From positions 63,476,501 through 63,540,500 of the forward strand of contig CM060899.1 of the NCBI GenBank assembly GCA_030762935.1: 64,000 bases of DNA, in the 5' to 3' direction. A program made the translations under genes and the position numbers. This document shows, piece after piece, positions 53,601 through 59,984 of this stretch; the first letter of the stretch is position 1; every line of letters starts with the position of its first letter. The DNA comes from Hymenopus coronatus. Taxonomy: Eukaryota; Arthropoda; Insecta; Mantodea; Hymenopodidae. The notes beneath the pieces were generated by a model. That model was not told the DNA's origin and made no database searches. It saw nothing but the letters and a program-made list of their open reading frames with translations.

Positions 53601-54726
53601 TAGCTCTGAAGGCTTATTCGCTCATGATGACTTCTGTATAACTTGTAAGCCATAAGAGATGTACAAAAACTTACCTTACAATACAAAAAACACACATTTT
53701 ATGTCTATACTTGAGATAGTCCTTGTTATTGGTTTGAGCTTTTTACTTAAACTTTTCTCAAGCAGGTGGCCAACTTTTGTTTTACTTCTAGGAATGCAAA
53801 AGAGAGCCAAAGAAGCAACTAATAAGACTAGCTCTGCTGATGTTTATCTTGATTAGCATAAAAGAATAATCTTTTGTAAGAAAAGTTTGTGGAACAGCAA
53901 AGAAAGTCACGTGAATCTAAGACATCAATTTTTTTTTTTTTTTTTATTACATAAAGCAGCTGAAAACAAGCAGGTGATTGTGAGCTGTGGCATCACATTG
54001 GCCTAAGAAAGTCATTTCCTGAGACGATTGCACTTCGTGAAAAAAACTTCATTTCCAGCCATATCTAATTGGGAAAACATCACATGGACTGTTGATGGCA
54101 ACCTTCTATCCAAGCAACTAACTAAAATACAATTCAATCTGACAGCTTACCGAAAGCTGATTTCCATCCTTGCTCCTCCATGAATTATCCACCTGCAATT
54201 ATTTAAGTACATAATTAGTTCCAGCAACCCTTAATTCCTGTTGCACCATCGTTGCTAAATATTTTTGCTCTTAAGTTGATCATAAAGGATATGTCTCGCA
54301 ACAAAATGGTGAAATTTATGGTAATAAGGCAAAAGTAAAAATATAAAAAGAAAGACTACAAATAATAAACTAGATGTAAATGAAGTATAAAAAACAAGTA
54401 AGATCAATTTGTTTTTGTTTGCAAAGTGAATTTACATTACGTTTCATTTGACTGAAAAGTATCTAAAATTTACAATGTGTTAAAACTTTTGTGGAGAAAG
54501 GTTCTGTTCACACAGAAATAACAAACATGAAACTACAGACCTAACCTAATCTAACTTATATTGATCTATCCCTAATTATCCATTCCAGTTCAGTTTACTA
54601 TATATTAGCCTTTGAAGACTCACTAACTAATACATCCATAATTAGGGACTTAAATTAATGTTCTTCATCGAAAGAATTGTTTTAGCCTACCTGTTGAAGA
54701 TATTGGTTTAAACTGAAATGCGCCAT
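27813..54726 (-). CDS. PCID2: PCI domain-containing protein 2, eight exons
   Basis: PCID2 (yeast Thp1) is a subunit of the TREX-2 complex, which couples transcription to mRNA export at the nuclear pore. Eight exons on the - strand (54726-54691, 54192-54151, 51560-51439, 44453-44190, 37424-37207, 33687-33587, 29565-29366, 28026-27813) join in phase to 1197 nt, 398 residues, against 399 in human. It begins [12 protein letters not shown]. It contains [56 protein letters not shown] and [19 protein letters not shown], and ends [17 protein letters not shown], matching animal PCID2 end to end. The PCI (winged-helix) domain covers about residues 220-385. No internal stop or missing piece was found. 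The introns carry most of the mobile elements of this window. Confidence 0.97.
28027..28699. other. PCID2 intron 7, first part
   Basis: No repeat or gene recognised in this AT-rich stretch. Confidence 0.4.
28700..28881 (+). mobile_element. R1 3' fragment
   Basis: A CA/CG tract (ACACACACACATACGCGCGC), then TTTTTCTAAAAATGC, GGTGAAATCTTGACATC and a diverged hairpin ending TTCTAGAGAAAGTAA. In PCID2 intron 7. Confidence 0.7.
29366..29565 (-). CDS. PCID2: PCID2 exon 7
   Basis: 200 nt coding [20 protein letters not shown] through [11 protein letters not shown]. The acceptor is aatatgtttag and the donor AGT|gtaagt, phase 2. It carries [19 protein letters not shown] of the PCI domain. Confidence 0.97.
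29637..29836 (+). repeat. duplicated segment A1 before an R1 copy
   Basis: About 200 bp (ATCAATTACCATTTCACATT to GACAAGTCTAAAAAA). It is repeated at 30691-30898, again directly followed by an R1 5' end. Confidence 0.85.
29837..30686 (+). mobile_element. R1 copy, complete
   Basis: From TCTGATGTGTTCCATTCAC to hairpin CACTATATACATAGTACG and GAGAAAGTAAAAA, between segments A1 and A2, in PCID2 intron 6. Confidence 0.9.
30691..30898 (+). repeat. duplicated segment A2 before an R1 copy
   Basis: Matches 29637-29836 with small indels (AGACTCTAAAG inserted) and ends in the same TCCGACAAGTCTAAAAAA word. Confidence 0.85.
30899..31505 (+). mobile_element. R1 copy, second sub-family, 3' truncated
   Basis: Starts TCTTATGTGTTCCATTCAC, then the variant CTAGCTGTTACACAAACAAC. 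Ends after a T run and ACATCCTTGGAAGAAACTAA, without CA tract or hairpin. Confidence 0.8.
31506..32440. other. intron stretch without recognised elements
   Basis: About 0.9 kb of PCID2 intron 6. No gene or known repeat seen; short ORFs only. Confidence 0.45.
32455..32990 (+). mobile_element. R1 copy, 5' truncated
   Basis: Starts near AACGAAGCTATCACAAAATC and ends with hairpin CACTATGTACATAGTACG and CAGAAAGTAAAAA. The CA tract is short. Confidence 0.85.
32991..33586. other. intron stretch without recognised elements
   Basis: PCID2 intron 6 sequence upstream (on the + strand) of exon 6. No known repeat seen. Confidence 0.4.
33587..33687 (-). CDS. PCID2: PCID2 exon 6
   Basis: 101 nt coding [20 protein letters not shown] through YLIPVKMLL. 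The acceptor is a long T-rich tract ending cag and the donor CTT|gtaagt. It opens the PCI domain. Confidence 0.95.
33975..34633. mobile_element. candidate TTAA-type MITE
   Basis: 13-bp terminal inverted repeats CACATTGAAGCCC (33975-33987) and its complement (34621-34633), flanked by TTAG on the left and TTAA on the right. Near the right end lie two copies of CCCGAGCTATAC. The TTAA site is typical of piggyBac-type targets. 659 bp with no transposase. Confidence 0.6.
34636..35193. mobile_element. fold-back element with long arms
   Basis: Arms of roughly 250 bp face each other around 34918-34955. Paired words are CTTAGTAATTACTTACTGGG with its partner near 35145, TTTTCAACCCTTAATTCTG with its partner near 35110, and AGACATGTAATTCT with its partner near 34965. 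It directly adjoins the TTAA-type MITE. Confidence 0.8.
35194..37206. other. intron stretch without recognised elements
   Basis: About 2 kb of PCID2 intron 5. AT-rich, no R1 copy, no recognised gene or transposase. Confidence 0.45.
37207..37424 (-). CDS. PCID2: PCID2 exon 5
   Basis: 218 nt coding [13 protein letters not shown] through [11 protein letters not shown]. The acceptor is aatgtttag and the donor ATGG|gtgagt. The first base completes the Asn codon begun in exon 4. It contains [15 protein letters not shown] and [16 protein letters not shown]. Confidence 0.97.
37709..37942 (+). mobile_element. R1 3' fragment, first of an array
   Basis: Starts GCATCCTTGGAAGATACC, has a CA tract at 37782-37798, and ends with hairpin ACTATGTACATAGTGCATG and GAGAAAGTAAA. 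Confidence 0.85.
37943..38150 (+). repeat. duplicated segment C1 between R1 copies
   Basis: GAGAGAGAAAG, GGTGCTGAATC, CCCTAGGAAATAAAAGAAAA, CAAGCATAAAGTAAAGC and TTTAGGAGATAA. It recurs at 39010-39174 in a shorter form. Confidence 0.85.
38151..39009 (+). mobile_element. R1 copy, complete, middle of an array
   Basis: From TCTGATGTGTTCTATTCAC to hairpin CACTATGTATATAGTGCATG and GAGAAAGTAAAG. It stands between segments C1 and C2. Confidence 0.9.
39010..39174 (+). repeat. duplicated segment C2 between R1 copies
   Basis: Shorter version of 37943-38150, with CCCTAGGAAATAAAAGAAAA, CAAGCATAAAGTAAAAC and TTTAGGAGATAA, ending in an A run at the next R1 5' end. Confidence 0.85.
39556..41735 (-). mobile_element. 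non-LTR retrotransposon, 5' truncated
   Basis: The - strand carries an open reverse transcriptase frame and ends in a (TAA)n-type tail at 39556-39577, usual for several LINE clades. The endonuclease half is missing, so it is truncated at about 41735. It lies within the piggyBac-like element in PCID2 intron 4, in the same sense as PCID2. Confidence 0.85.
39651..41723 (-). CDS. LINE ORF2 fragment: reverse transcriptase
   Basis: An open frame of about 690 residues (the first Met gives 634) runs without a stop to 39651. It starts in the linker after the lost endonuclease ([16 protein letters not shown]). It then has [35 protein letters not shown] (palm start), [40 protein letters not shown], the catalytic YADDTTAVC and [19 protein letters not shown] (thumb region). 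The C-terminal part has [12 protein letters not shown]. The catalytic Asp pair is intact. The style is of the Jockey/CR1/Daphne group; I cannot fix the clade. The unbroken frame points to recent insertion. It is not a host gene. Confidence 0.9.
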   Translation of the reverse strand, partial: DWETVFCNSNNVDDKWNEFYKIFKTNFNASCPQKSIVVNNNKKTKLPTETIKLKEQMRDMYALYKSTSLEYYKNKYKNVKRNYLNSLRNTKINEFREKMGNTENVCKTAWSLINETRKQSPSYQNITLKINGVITDDPIIVSQKFNDFFLSVPSQIPNLTNYMNTSSSAVSSFFIKPTTENEIGQIIDNLPNKTGSEWDEISPKLLKRCKSAILKPITYLINNSVEQGRFPEILKLGVVRPILKGGDEQHTDNYRPITLTSEIAKLFERVLLSRLNSYLNKYNMLKNFQHGFREGRSTITAINQYIHEVIGKLENNEKVSTLFLDLSKAFDCVDHNILISKLENYGIRGLPQELICSYLIGRRQYTEISCKKGNKIQWVKSKLEIVKYGVPQGSVLGPLLFIMYINDIKCLQNTSVMTYADDTTAVCWNKTIEGLNVTLNKTTSVLLNDFKSINLQCNMRKTTVMHYSMLNKSSNLTLKVNNNIVQEVKIQKFLGIIVDNRLTWAQHIESICNKISKSVYLIRYFSSYKNSNILKLIYYGCIYPHLIYGIEIWGAAAKTHMDKLLLYQKKSVRIMFNLKFRESCRETFINKRILTIYSLYAYRAIMFVIDKCEQIKNKQMYEYNTRGNMNYYRCNVNKTVSVKDVQYLGIKLFNKLPPKIKAIAEVSKRQFNLKLKAYLLNRCLYDLDEL
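42176..42664 (+). pseudogene. acidic ORF, possibly piggyBac transposase N-terminus
   Basis: An open frame of 162 residues from [13 protein letters not shown]. It follows a good splice-acceptor-like tgtttttgttctag, and is rich in Asp/Glu ([13 protein letters not shown]), as many piggyBac-type N-termini are. No DDE core follows it. I do not recognise the sequence itself. The position inside the candidate piggyBac-like element is the main reason for the call. Confidence 0.35.
43338..43830 (+). pseudogene. IS630/Tc1-type transposase relic (DDE part)
   Basis: Across several frames: [27 protein letters not shown], then [30 protein letters not shown] and NLIELAWA. This is the order HAG..GF, DNAPYHNVQVNKPPT, NPIELAW seen in a family of arthropod DDE transposases. 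Stops and frameshifts make it dead. The catalytic Asp before NAPYH reads His (VLHNAPYH). Confidence 0.75.
43895..44140 (+). mobile_element. R1 3' fragment with CT tract
   Basis: A CT-rich tract at 43915-44020 in place of CA, then TCTAAAAATGCTTG, GGATTCAGGGGATCTC and hairpin words ending GTGTAGAGAAAGTAA, close to PCID2 exon 4. Confidence 0.75.
44190..44453 (-). CDS. PCID2: PCID2 exon 4
   Basis: 264 nt coding [20 protein letters not shown] through CFRICASD plus two bases. The acceptor is tttaaag and the donor AA|gtaagt. The core [17 protein letters not shown] is diagnostic for PCID2. Confidence 0.96.
44712..44825 (+). mobile_element. SINE-D copy (tRNA-like head)
   Basis: GCTAGCACAGTAGGTAAATG (A-box region), GTGTTCAAATCCCAG (B box) and GGCATTGAATTTTTCAAC, matching the 19457-19575 element in reverse. 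Confidence 0.7.
44830..45705 (+). mobile_element. R1 copy, complete
   Basis: From ACTTATGTTTTCCATTCTC to hairpin CACTATGTACATAGTACATG and GAGAAAGTAAAAA, with a CA tract at 45539-45560. In PCID2 intron 3. Confidence 0.88.
45706..46380. other. intron stretch, no clear element
   Basis: A short TA tract at 45731-45751 and a SINE-B-head-like piece in reverse near 46160-46215 (GAACCCCCATATTTG, GGTAACCATATGCCACAGAG). Otherwise nothing recognised. Confidence 0.4.
46397..46746 (-). mobile_element. SINE-C copy, full length with target duplication
   Basis: 350 bp, clearly more GC-rich than its surroundings. On the - strand the head reads GCGCGGTGGTAGCGCAGCTG (A box) and GGGTTCGATCCCCAGT (B box). It is flanked by perfect 16-bp direct repeats GCATTTTTGTGTGTAA (46381-46396, 46747-46762). 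The long duplication and target-primed style fit a SINE. Confidence 0.92.
46977..47219 (+). mobile_element. SINE-A copy, full length
   Basis: Head GCACTGTGGCCGAGTAGTTA and GGTTCAATCCCAAG; tail GCCTGCGGTGCCGTAAG and AAAAGCGGACGTTAAACACT then an A run. Possible short direct repeat AAAATTC on both sides. Confidence 0.88.
47221..47532 (+). pseudogene. DDE transposase relic (IS630/Tc1-type)
   Basis: In shifting frames: [20 protein letters not shown] and [15 protein letters not shown] (helix-turn-helix), [16 protein letters not shown] (DEA-x-FHLNG) and [19 protein letters not shown]. This is the order of a family common in arthropod genomes. Several frameshifts; dead. Confidence 0.75.
47533..47960 (-). 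pseudogene. RTE-type LINE, C-terminal relic
   Basis: On the - strand: [17 protein letters not shown], then [20 protein letters not shown] and [16 protein letters not shown], with TAA at 47535-47533. This matches the end of RTE-like reverse transcriptases (GHTLRK, W-x-R-FV-x-ALC). Frameshifted and 5' truncated. Confidence 0.8.
48207..48233 (+). repeat. mariner left inverted repeat
   Basis: 27 bp, perfect inverse of 49514-49540, next to TA. Confidence 0.95.
48368..49441 (+). CDS. mariner transposase, DD34D
   Basis: 357 residues from ATG at 48368 ([20 protein letters not shown]), without stop or shift. The N-terminal helix-turn-helix DNA-binding region has [20 protein letters not shown] and GRPS. 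The catalytic triad is D165 (VTGDETW), D260 ([11 protein letters not shown]) and D295 ([13 protein letters not shown]), with 34 residues between the last two, as in mariner. The enzyme cuts and pastes the element at TA sites. A longer frame from 48353 needs a non-ATG start and is not preferred. Both the frame and the ends are complete, so it may still be active; sub-family not determined. Confidence 0.96.
   Translation: MCTAIENPAKCEVRAVIRFFTAKGYSAAAIHRELCAVYGPRVMSEGVVCEWVRLFKSGRENVHDEERSGRPSLVTDELVQTVDAKVRENRRFTMSELSTDFPQISKTLLYEIVTARLGYRKFCARWVPKILTDHHKTQRMASALDFLSRYEAEGEPLLNRIVTGDETWIKYVNPEAKEQSKMWAHSNSPTKPIKARQDFSARKLMATVFWDAKGVLLVEFMERGTTINQDMYCETLKQLRRAIQNKRRGMLTSGIVFLHDNARPHSARRTTALLESFKWDVVNHPPYSPDLAPSDYHLFMHMKKWLGSQRFDDDEELKDAVTGWLQAQAGDFYAEGISKLVNRYDKCLNRYGNYVEK
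49514..49540 (-). repeat. mariner right inverted repeat
   Basis: 27 bp, perfect inverse of 48207-48233, next to TA. Confidence 0.95.
50019..51132. mobile_element. TIR DNA element with 8-bp target duplication
   Basis: 29-bp perfect inverted repeats starting GGTAATGTTGCCGTTTAAGG (50019-50047 and 51104-51132). The 8-bp flanks CCTTGTAT and CCTTATAC differ at two places. Inside are a degenerate tandem repeat of about 110 bp (50128-50330) and a long (AAT)n tract, with no transposase. Removing it with one flank rejoins the host LINE frame. An 8-bp duplication is used by hAT and P types; superfamily open. Confidence 0.8.
50458..50655. repeat. (AAT)n microsatellite
   Basis: About 200 bp of AAT/ATA repeats with small breaks, inside the TIR element. 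The poly-Ile ORF on the other strand is an artefact. Confidence 0.97.
51439..51560 (-). CDS. PCID2: PCID2 exon 3
   Basis: 122 nt coding [20 protein letters not shown] through EIIAAHLR. The acceptor is tgttttgcag and the donor AAG|gtgagt, ending in phase 2. It has no start ATG and is too short to show as an ORF. Confidence 0.93.
51973..52435. mobile_element. MITE with about 90-bp inverted repeats
   Basis: The left end TATTGGGTCATTAAATTATA and the inverse of the right end TATAGGGTCGTTAAATTGTA match over about 90 bp, including CCTCTCTCCACT and TCCGAGAGTTGCC. About 460 bp with no coding capacity. TA-rich flanks fit a TA target (Tc1/mariner-like), but this is not proven. Confidence 0.8.
52443..52810 (+). 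repeat. R3 dispersed repeat, copy 2
   Basis: Matches 19850-20220 in order: CACAGTCATTACTG-type, ACAGCTGTTAACCAACTC, CATCTCATACCATTTGGCAG and AAGTACATCCTACA. Starts right at the MITE end. Confidence 0.75.
52848..53213 (-). mobile_element. R1 3' fragment split by a SINE-like insert
   Basis: The hairpin end CTTTACCTCATACATAAGGGG and words to GGAAACACTT at 52938 continue after 53153 (AACACTTATTTTGAAACCCC). The inserted 52939-53152 is flanked by the repeated GGAAACACTT/GGAAAACACTT. Confidence 0.65.
52939..53152 (-). mobile_element. unclassified SINE-like insert
   Basis: About 215 bp with a T/G-run at one end (52939-52960) and direct repeats of about 10 bp around it. The other end on the - strand has ATCATGAGTTTGAATGTCGC, weakly like a B box. 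Confidence 0.45.
53214..53932 (-). mobile_element. R1 copy, near complete, diverged
   Basis: Hairpin end ACTTTCTTTAGCACATATGT and ACAATGTACATAGTAGACAG; 5' end AAAGTCACGTGAATCTAAG before a long T run. The CA tract is lost. Confidence 0.8.
54151..54192 (-). CDS. PCID2: PCID2 exon 2 (micro-exon)
   Basis: A 42-nt exon coding [14 protein letters not shown] between aattgcag and gtaagc, phase 0 on both sides. It aligns to the V-x-x-A-I-x-S-R-D-G segment of human PCID2. Confidence 0.9.
54691..54726 (-). CDS. PCID2: PCID2 exon 1 (coding part)
   Basis: Codes [12 protein letters not shown]; donor CAG|gtaggc, phase 0. The human protein starts MAHITINQYLQQ, which fixes the start codon. Confidence 0.92.
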
Positions 54727-54852
54727 TTTAGTTTACATCACAGAACAACAAACTATGTATTTCTTCTCACCACAGAAAATAGCATTACTACCATAGAGTA
54801 ATTCCACAGATATAAACAGCGATTAGACTAGACACTATCCTTAAGGATTGTG

Positions 54853-54857
54853 ATTGG
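54853..54857 (-). promoter_or_regulatory. candidate CCAAT box upstream of PCID2
   Basis: CCAAT in CACCAATCACA on the - strand, about 130 nt before the PCID2 ATG, next to a short GC-richer stretch at 54866-54890. Motif only. Confidence 0.3.
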
Positions 54858-56030
54858 TGAAACAGGACTTTCGCGCAGCCGGCATAGTTAACCACTAAAT
54901 ATTTTAGATGAGCACGTCTTAGGTGGATTAAATGTGCACCTAAAAATACAAACGTGTGGTCTTAAATATTCAATTAAGCAGTACATTTAGACTTTAAGTT
55001 TTAAACCAGAATACTGGTCAATACGTGTTGGGTGTTTGGTTGTAGTTTCGAATAGCAGAAGCAAAAAACAAGGCAACGGAAATGTTTCAACACAGGTTAT
55101 TGCACTTATTTGAGTGTTTTTCGGTTATATACTTAGTGAAATATGTTATACATTATCAACAGAATGATTCTGTATTTTTTTTTTTTTTAATTTGGAACGA
55201 TAGGGAAGTAATTGCTTCTATAATGCATTGTCAACTACAAGAGCATGTACATGTTCCTGGTACATGAAAATTAGTTGTGAATCAAGATTGTATGTAGAAT
55301 GATTCAATCCAATAAAAAATTAACTGAGTAAATGTAAAGATAAAGGCAATACCCTTTATCTTTACCCTAGCTATTGATGACATGTGTTTGAAAGAACACG
55401 TAGAGTATTCAGGAAATAGAACTATAGGTTAAGTAGACTTGGGCAATGAAATGCAATATTCCTCGACCAAAACGCTTGATTAATGTCATGCACTCTACTA
55501 ACGTTTTAAACCAGTGCTGTAATATCTGGTACAGCCTTTGTTACATTAACAGTGGTTTTAGACCAAGAAATTAGAACAAAATAAGTTATGACCTTGCCGT
55601 GATGTTTACTGCAATAATACCAATTTATCAATAATAACTTCTGACAGACCAAAAAATGTGATTGTATTAAATATTCTTTCAACTATAAACTTCCCCCCTT
55701 CCATTGTCCTTTGTTCTTTATTTCAAAAAACTTAAAAAGCAATTAATTTGACAGATGTTGCGTATAGAGAATATGATAGTGTAAAAAACCATAAGATGGC
55801 GGCAGAGCGGAAGACTTGCTTCAGCAAGCTATTGGCATTGGTATTGAACTGTTGAGTGATTGAAGGGGCACATGCCCCTGAACCCTTTAATGCTGCTGTG
55901 TTTCAACTGCCGTTGCTAAGGCAAGTTGGTGTTACCACTGTGCACTGTCATTAAAACAAATTTGTTGTTGACTCATAGGTTAGTTTGGATTTAACAGGCA
56001 TTTAAGTTAGTCATTCAACCTGTTTTCATG
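54858..56030. other. region upstream of PCID2, no clear gene
   Basis: About 1.2 kb. AT-rich, with AAGATGGCGGCAGAGCGG at 55794-55811, a motif type found at many promoters. No coding region recognised. Confidence 0.4.
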
Positions 56031-56299
56031 GCCGCGCCGTGGCCGAGTTATTAAACCACTCGCCTCTCATTAAGGTGGCCCGAGTTCAATCCAGGGTGAC
56101 CGCATGTGGGATTTGTGATGAAAAAAAGCTGCGCAGGAAGGGTTTTCTCCAGGTTTTTCGGTGGCTCTGATAAGATCCTGGCAATTGACAGCTTTGTTAA
56201 CAAAATCATTTTATTTATATCTTCATACAGTGTATCATCAGTGCCATCGCCTGCAGTGCCTGTGTTGTAAAAGTGGGTGTTATACACTATCAAAAATTG
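56031..56299 (+). mobile_element. SINE-A copy, diverged
   Basis: Head CGCCGTGGCCGAGTTATTAA and GAGTTCAATCCAGG; tail ATCGCCTGCAGTGCCTGTG and AAAAGTGGGTGTTATACACT. Confidence 0.8.
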
Positions 56300-56618
56300 T
56301 AAATATCATTTGGCAATTCACTTTTTACTTTTGGAAGCGGAAACTTGCAAAATTGAATTATGTCTATGGGGACCTTTCGCTATCTGTGACAAGAGCTACA
56401 TTTGGTTCAACAACTTTAAAGTGGTGAATATCCGTTTTTGATGAGCACCCAGGACACATGGATACCAAGGATTCGCTGAAAAAGTCCACAAGATGATTTT
56501 TACAGATTGTTGAACAAATGTTCATGAAGTGGCATAGGTGTGTCAATGGGAACAGTAATTCATATTTTGTAGTGGCGTGTGGTGGTTGTTCGGGCAACCG
56601 AAGCACTTCATGACTTGA
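56300..56618. other. possible transposon relic, unidentified
   Basis: Both strands have frames of 80-90 residues here. VYGDLSLSVTRATFGSTTLK and DEHPGHMDTKDSLKKS look protein-like, but I recognise no family. Confidence 0.3.
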
Positions 56619-57506
56619 TTTTTACTTTCTCTAGCCCCATATGTACAACGTACATAGGGATAGAGAAGTATTGTATTCCACCAAAAAATTCGATGTCGAG
56701 ATTTCACCGGAAATACATGTTTTAGGACCCCCTGAAATCATTTTTAGAAACAGGTCCGTGTGTGTGTGTGTGTGTGTGTGAACAGCATAGCTCAAAAATG
56801 AAAAGACAGTTAAATACCAAACTTGGTATTTAAGTTTGATATCTTCCAAGGATGCGACAGGAAGATTTTCAAAAAAATTTCCCCACCCCTAACTACCCTT
56901 TACATGGAAACATTTTCGAACATTTTTTTTTTTCTTAAAAATGGCTCTAATGATTTTGATTAAAATACCGCATTTTAATTCTATCACAAATAAAAAGTAT
57001 ATCTTGAATTTTCTGGGAATAGCTTCTAAAGACCTGTTTATTCTGGTTCAATTTTGCTTAATTTCTCATAACTAGTAAACCTTAAGAGTTAGACAAAAAC
57101 TTACCATACAAAAACTGTAGATCATGTTAAAATACACAAGTTATGTCATATACTTTTTTTTCGTGGAGCTTACCATTTTCGAGGTATTCCTTGTTATTAG
57201 TTTCAATTGTAAAGTACCTACTTATACTTTTCTCAGATGGAAGTGTCCGTTTTTCTTTTGTTCTACTCCTAGCCAAGCAAAGAAGCAATTTGCAATGACA
57301 ATTGCATAATGACAGCTTTTAAAACATTTGACTATCACTTTAGTCTAGTGCATTTCCTTAGTTCCATTCTACTTATAAGGAACTAAGTAATAAAATTCTG
57401 CTAATATTTATCTTGATTAGCACGGTGTTGAAAGAATAATTATCTTTTGTAAGAAGTTTATTTGTAGAGTGGCTACAGAAAGTCATGTGAATGTAACACA
57501 TCAGAT
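56619..57506 (-). mobile_element. R1 copy, complete
   Basis: Hairpin end ACTTTCTCTAGCCCCATATG and CGTACATAGGGATAGAG, TG tract 56759-56780, 5' end GAATGTAACACATCAGA. It belongs to the stem variant with C-C-C/G-G-G. Confidence 0.9.
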
Positions 57507-57639
57507 TTTTAAGTATACGTTGGAAATTAAAGATGTGATTCTCCTTCATACAATGAGAATTGGCATTAGTAATGAATTAAATTAATTATTTTTAAGAAAA
57601 CCTAATAAATTATAAATAGATAAAACAAGTAACAAACTT

Positions 57640-58115
57640 TTAACTTTGACTCACTGATGATACAAATTGTAGAAAAATCAGTGGAATAGACACTCCATTC
57701 TTCAGTTCGAGATAAAAATCTGGCAACCACCTCCTCAAAGAACTGTTCCTTTTTTCTGAGGTCTTCTAACAAGCGTGCTTTAATTGAAATAATCCCAAGA
57801 TGTGCTAACCTCTCTTATCCAGGAGAATTTTGAGATTAACTTTTAATTCTCTTCAGCACTGAAAATGACCTCTCTACCAAAGAAGTATACACTGAAATTG
57901 TACACAGTAATGACACTAACAAATTAATCTGTTGAAAACTATTTTTTAGAGTTGACATAGTGCTGAATTATTTTACAAGTACGCTCATAATTTTATTTTC
58001 AAATTTTGCACTACTGTACCATGCAATTAGCTCATTTTTCAATTGAATTGTGTCGAAAAAAGAGACTTCGAAAGCAGCTTTCGTGGAACTCTTTAGTACT
58101 CTGCCCATAGTTTTC
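57640..58115 (-). pseudogene. hAT-type (ZMYM/ZBED-like) transposase C-terminal relic
   Basis: On the - strand SLLCTISVYTSLVERSFSVL continues KRIKS-stop-SQNSPG-stop-ERLAHLGIISIKARLLEDLR. This is the hAT dimerisation region (compare P-x-S-x-A-S-x-ERSFS-x-LK-x-IK). Two in-frame stops in the core. Upstream KNELIAWYSSAKFENK reads in the same frame. Confidence 0.75.
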
Positions 58116-58124
58116 ATGTGCCAG

Positions 58125-58646
58125 TAAATTTACCCCCAACTACCTTTGACATGGAACATTTTTTGAAAATTTTGATTTTTTCAAAAAAGCTCTGATGATT
58201 TTGAATCAAAATACCTTATGTTTAAGATATTTTTATGACAAACAAAAAGTATACCTTGCATTTTCTGGGAATAGCCTAATAGACCTCTTCATGCTGGATT
58301 ACTTTTGCATAACTGGCAAAACGTAAGAGATATACAAAAACTTACTACACGAAAAATGTAGATCTCATTAAAACACACAATTTATGTTACATAGATTTTT
58401 TTTGAGATAAGCTGGATTATTAGTTTTAATTTTGGCCACTTAAATTTTTCTCAAGCGGGAAGACATCTTTCTTCTTGTTTGTTTACACCTGGAAAGCAAA
58501 GAGATTGGAATTTCAATTGTTTCACATAGTAACAATCTTTTAAAAGATGAGACTATCACTTTAGCCTGTGCAATTCCTTGCTTCTGTTCTATTTACAAGA
58601 AAGCTAGTAATAAGACTAATTCTGCTTACATTTATCTTGATTATAG
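58125..58646 (-). mobile_element. R1 copy, truncated both sides
   Basis: Starts at ACCCCCAACTACCTTTGACA and runs to CATTTATCTTGATTA, where a SINE-C follows. Hairpin and 5' end are absent. Confidence 0.8.
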
Positions 58647-58925
58647 CTCCATGGCATGCAGCCCACAAGGAACCTTGGTCTACCACCCGGCCGTTCGTTA
58701 CCCATCTCAGTACAGGACAGACATCATGGATGGGGTACTTTATTGGAGGGTGAGACGTGGTCAGTGCCTTGAAACCCTCCCAGCCAGTTAATGTGATCCT
58801 CTTGACCTGGAGCCATACTTCTCTATCAAGTAGTTTCTCAATTGAACCCCCAGGGACCTCACGAGGCTGAGTGCACCCCAGTCCATGTGTCCCAGCAGGA
58901 CAAAAATCCCCACGCCAGTACCAGG
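58647..58925 (-). mobile_element. SINE-C copy, head lost
   Basis: Matches 46397 onward: ATAGCTCCATGGCATGCAGC, GAGGGTGAGACGTGGTCAGT, CACGAGGCTGAGTGCACCCC and ATCCCCACGCCAGTACCAGG. It stops before the tRNA-like head. The GC-rich ORF here is an artefact. Confidence 0.85.
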
Positions 58926-58992
58926 ACAACAATTGAAAACTATTAGTTATCCTTATGTGAATATTGTCCTCATTGTACCAGAAGTAAAAAAT

Positions 58993-59856
58993 TCTGATGT
59001 GTTCCATTCACATGACTTTCTCTACATCTGTGTTACAAATTATTGTTAAAAAGCTTTTGCTTCTGTTTAATTCATGCTAATCAAGAAAAAATTAGCAGAA
59101 ATAGTCTTACTTGCTTGCTTGTAATTAGAAGCGAAATAAGGGAGTACCATAGGTTAAAGAGATAGTCAAAAGTGGTTGCAATGTGACTGACGTTCCTTTG
59201 TTTCTATGGACGGGAGTTGACAAAGTCCTGTATGAGAAAAGTATAAGTTTTCCATGCAGAAACCAAAAACAAGGAATATCTCAAAAACAATCACCTCCAT
59301 GGAAAAAATATGTACCTATATTACATAAATTGTGTGTTTTATTGTGCTCTACATTTTTTGTGTGGTAAGTTTTTGTCTAGCTCTTAAGGTTTAACAGTTA
59401 TGCAGAAGTCCGTAACATTCATCCAGAATAAAGTAGTCTTCAGAGGCTATTCCGAGAAAATTCAAGATATACATTTTATTTGTCAGGTAAATATCTTTAA
59501 AACACAATATTTTAATCAAAATCGTTAGAGCCATTTTTGAGAAAATCAAAACTTTCGAAAAAAGTTCCAAGTAAAGGGTAGTTGGGGATGGGAGGATTTT
59601 CTTGGAAATCTTCGTGTCATATCCTTAGAAGATACCAAACCTAAATTCCAAGTTTGGTTTTTATCGGACTTTTTGTTTTTGAGATATGCTGCTCACAGAC
59701 ACACACACACACACGGACATTTTTCTAAAACTGTTTTTTTTTATTCAGTGGGGTGTCAAAACATGTATTTCCGGTGAAATCTCGGTATCAACTTTTTGGG
59801 TAAATTATAATCCTTTTCTATACACTATGTACATAGTACGTATACAGAAAGTAAAA
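58993..59856 (+). mobile_element. R1 copy, complete
   Basis: From TCTGATGTGTTCCATTCAC to hairpin CACTATGTACATAGTACG and CAGAAAGTAAAA, CA tract 59698-59714. Confidence 0.9.
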
Positions 59857-59984
59857 TATGTAAGCATAATTTCCTTTTAATTTACTTATTTGAGTGTTAA
59901 GAAGGAAATGTGAATGTAGTTTTTCTGCTTATCTCACTTGTACTAGTGTCGAGTAAACTATTTGCAGTTATCTACATAAGTTGT

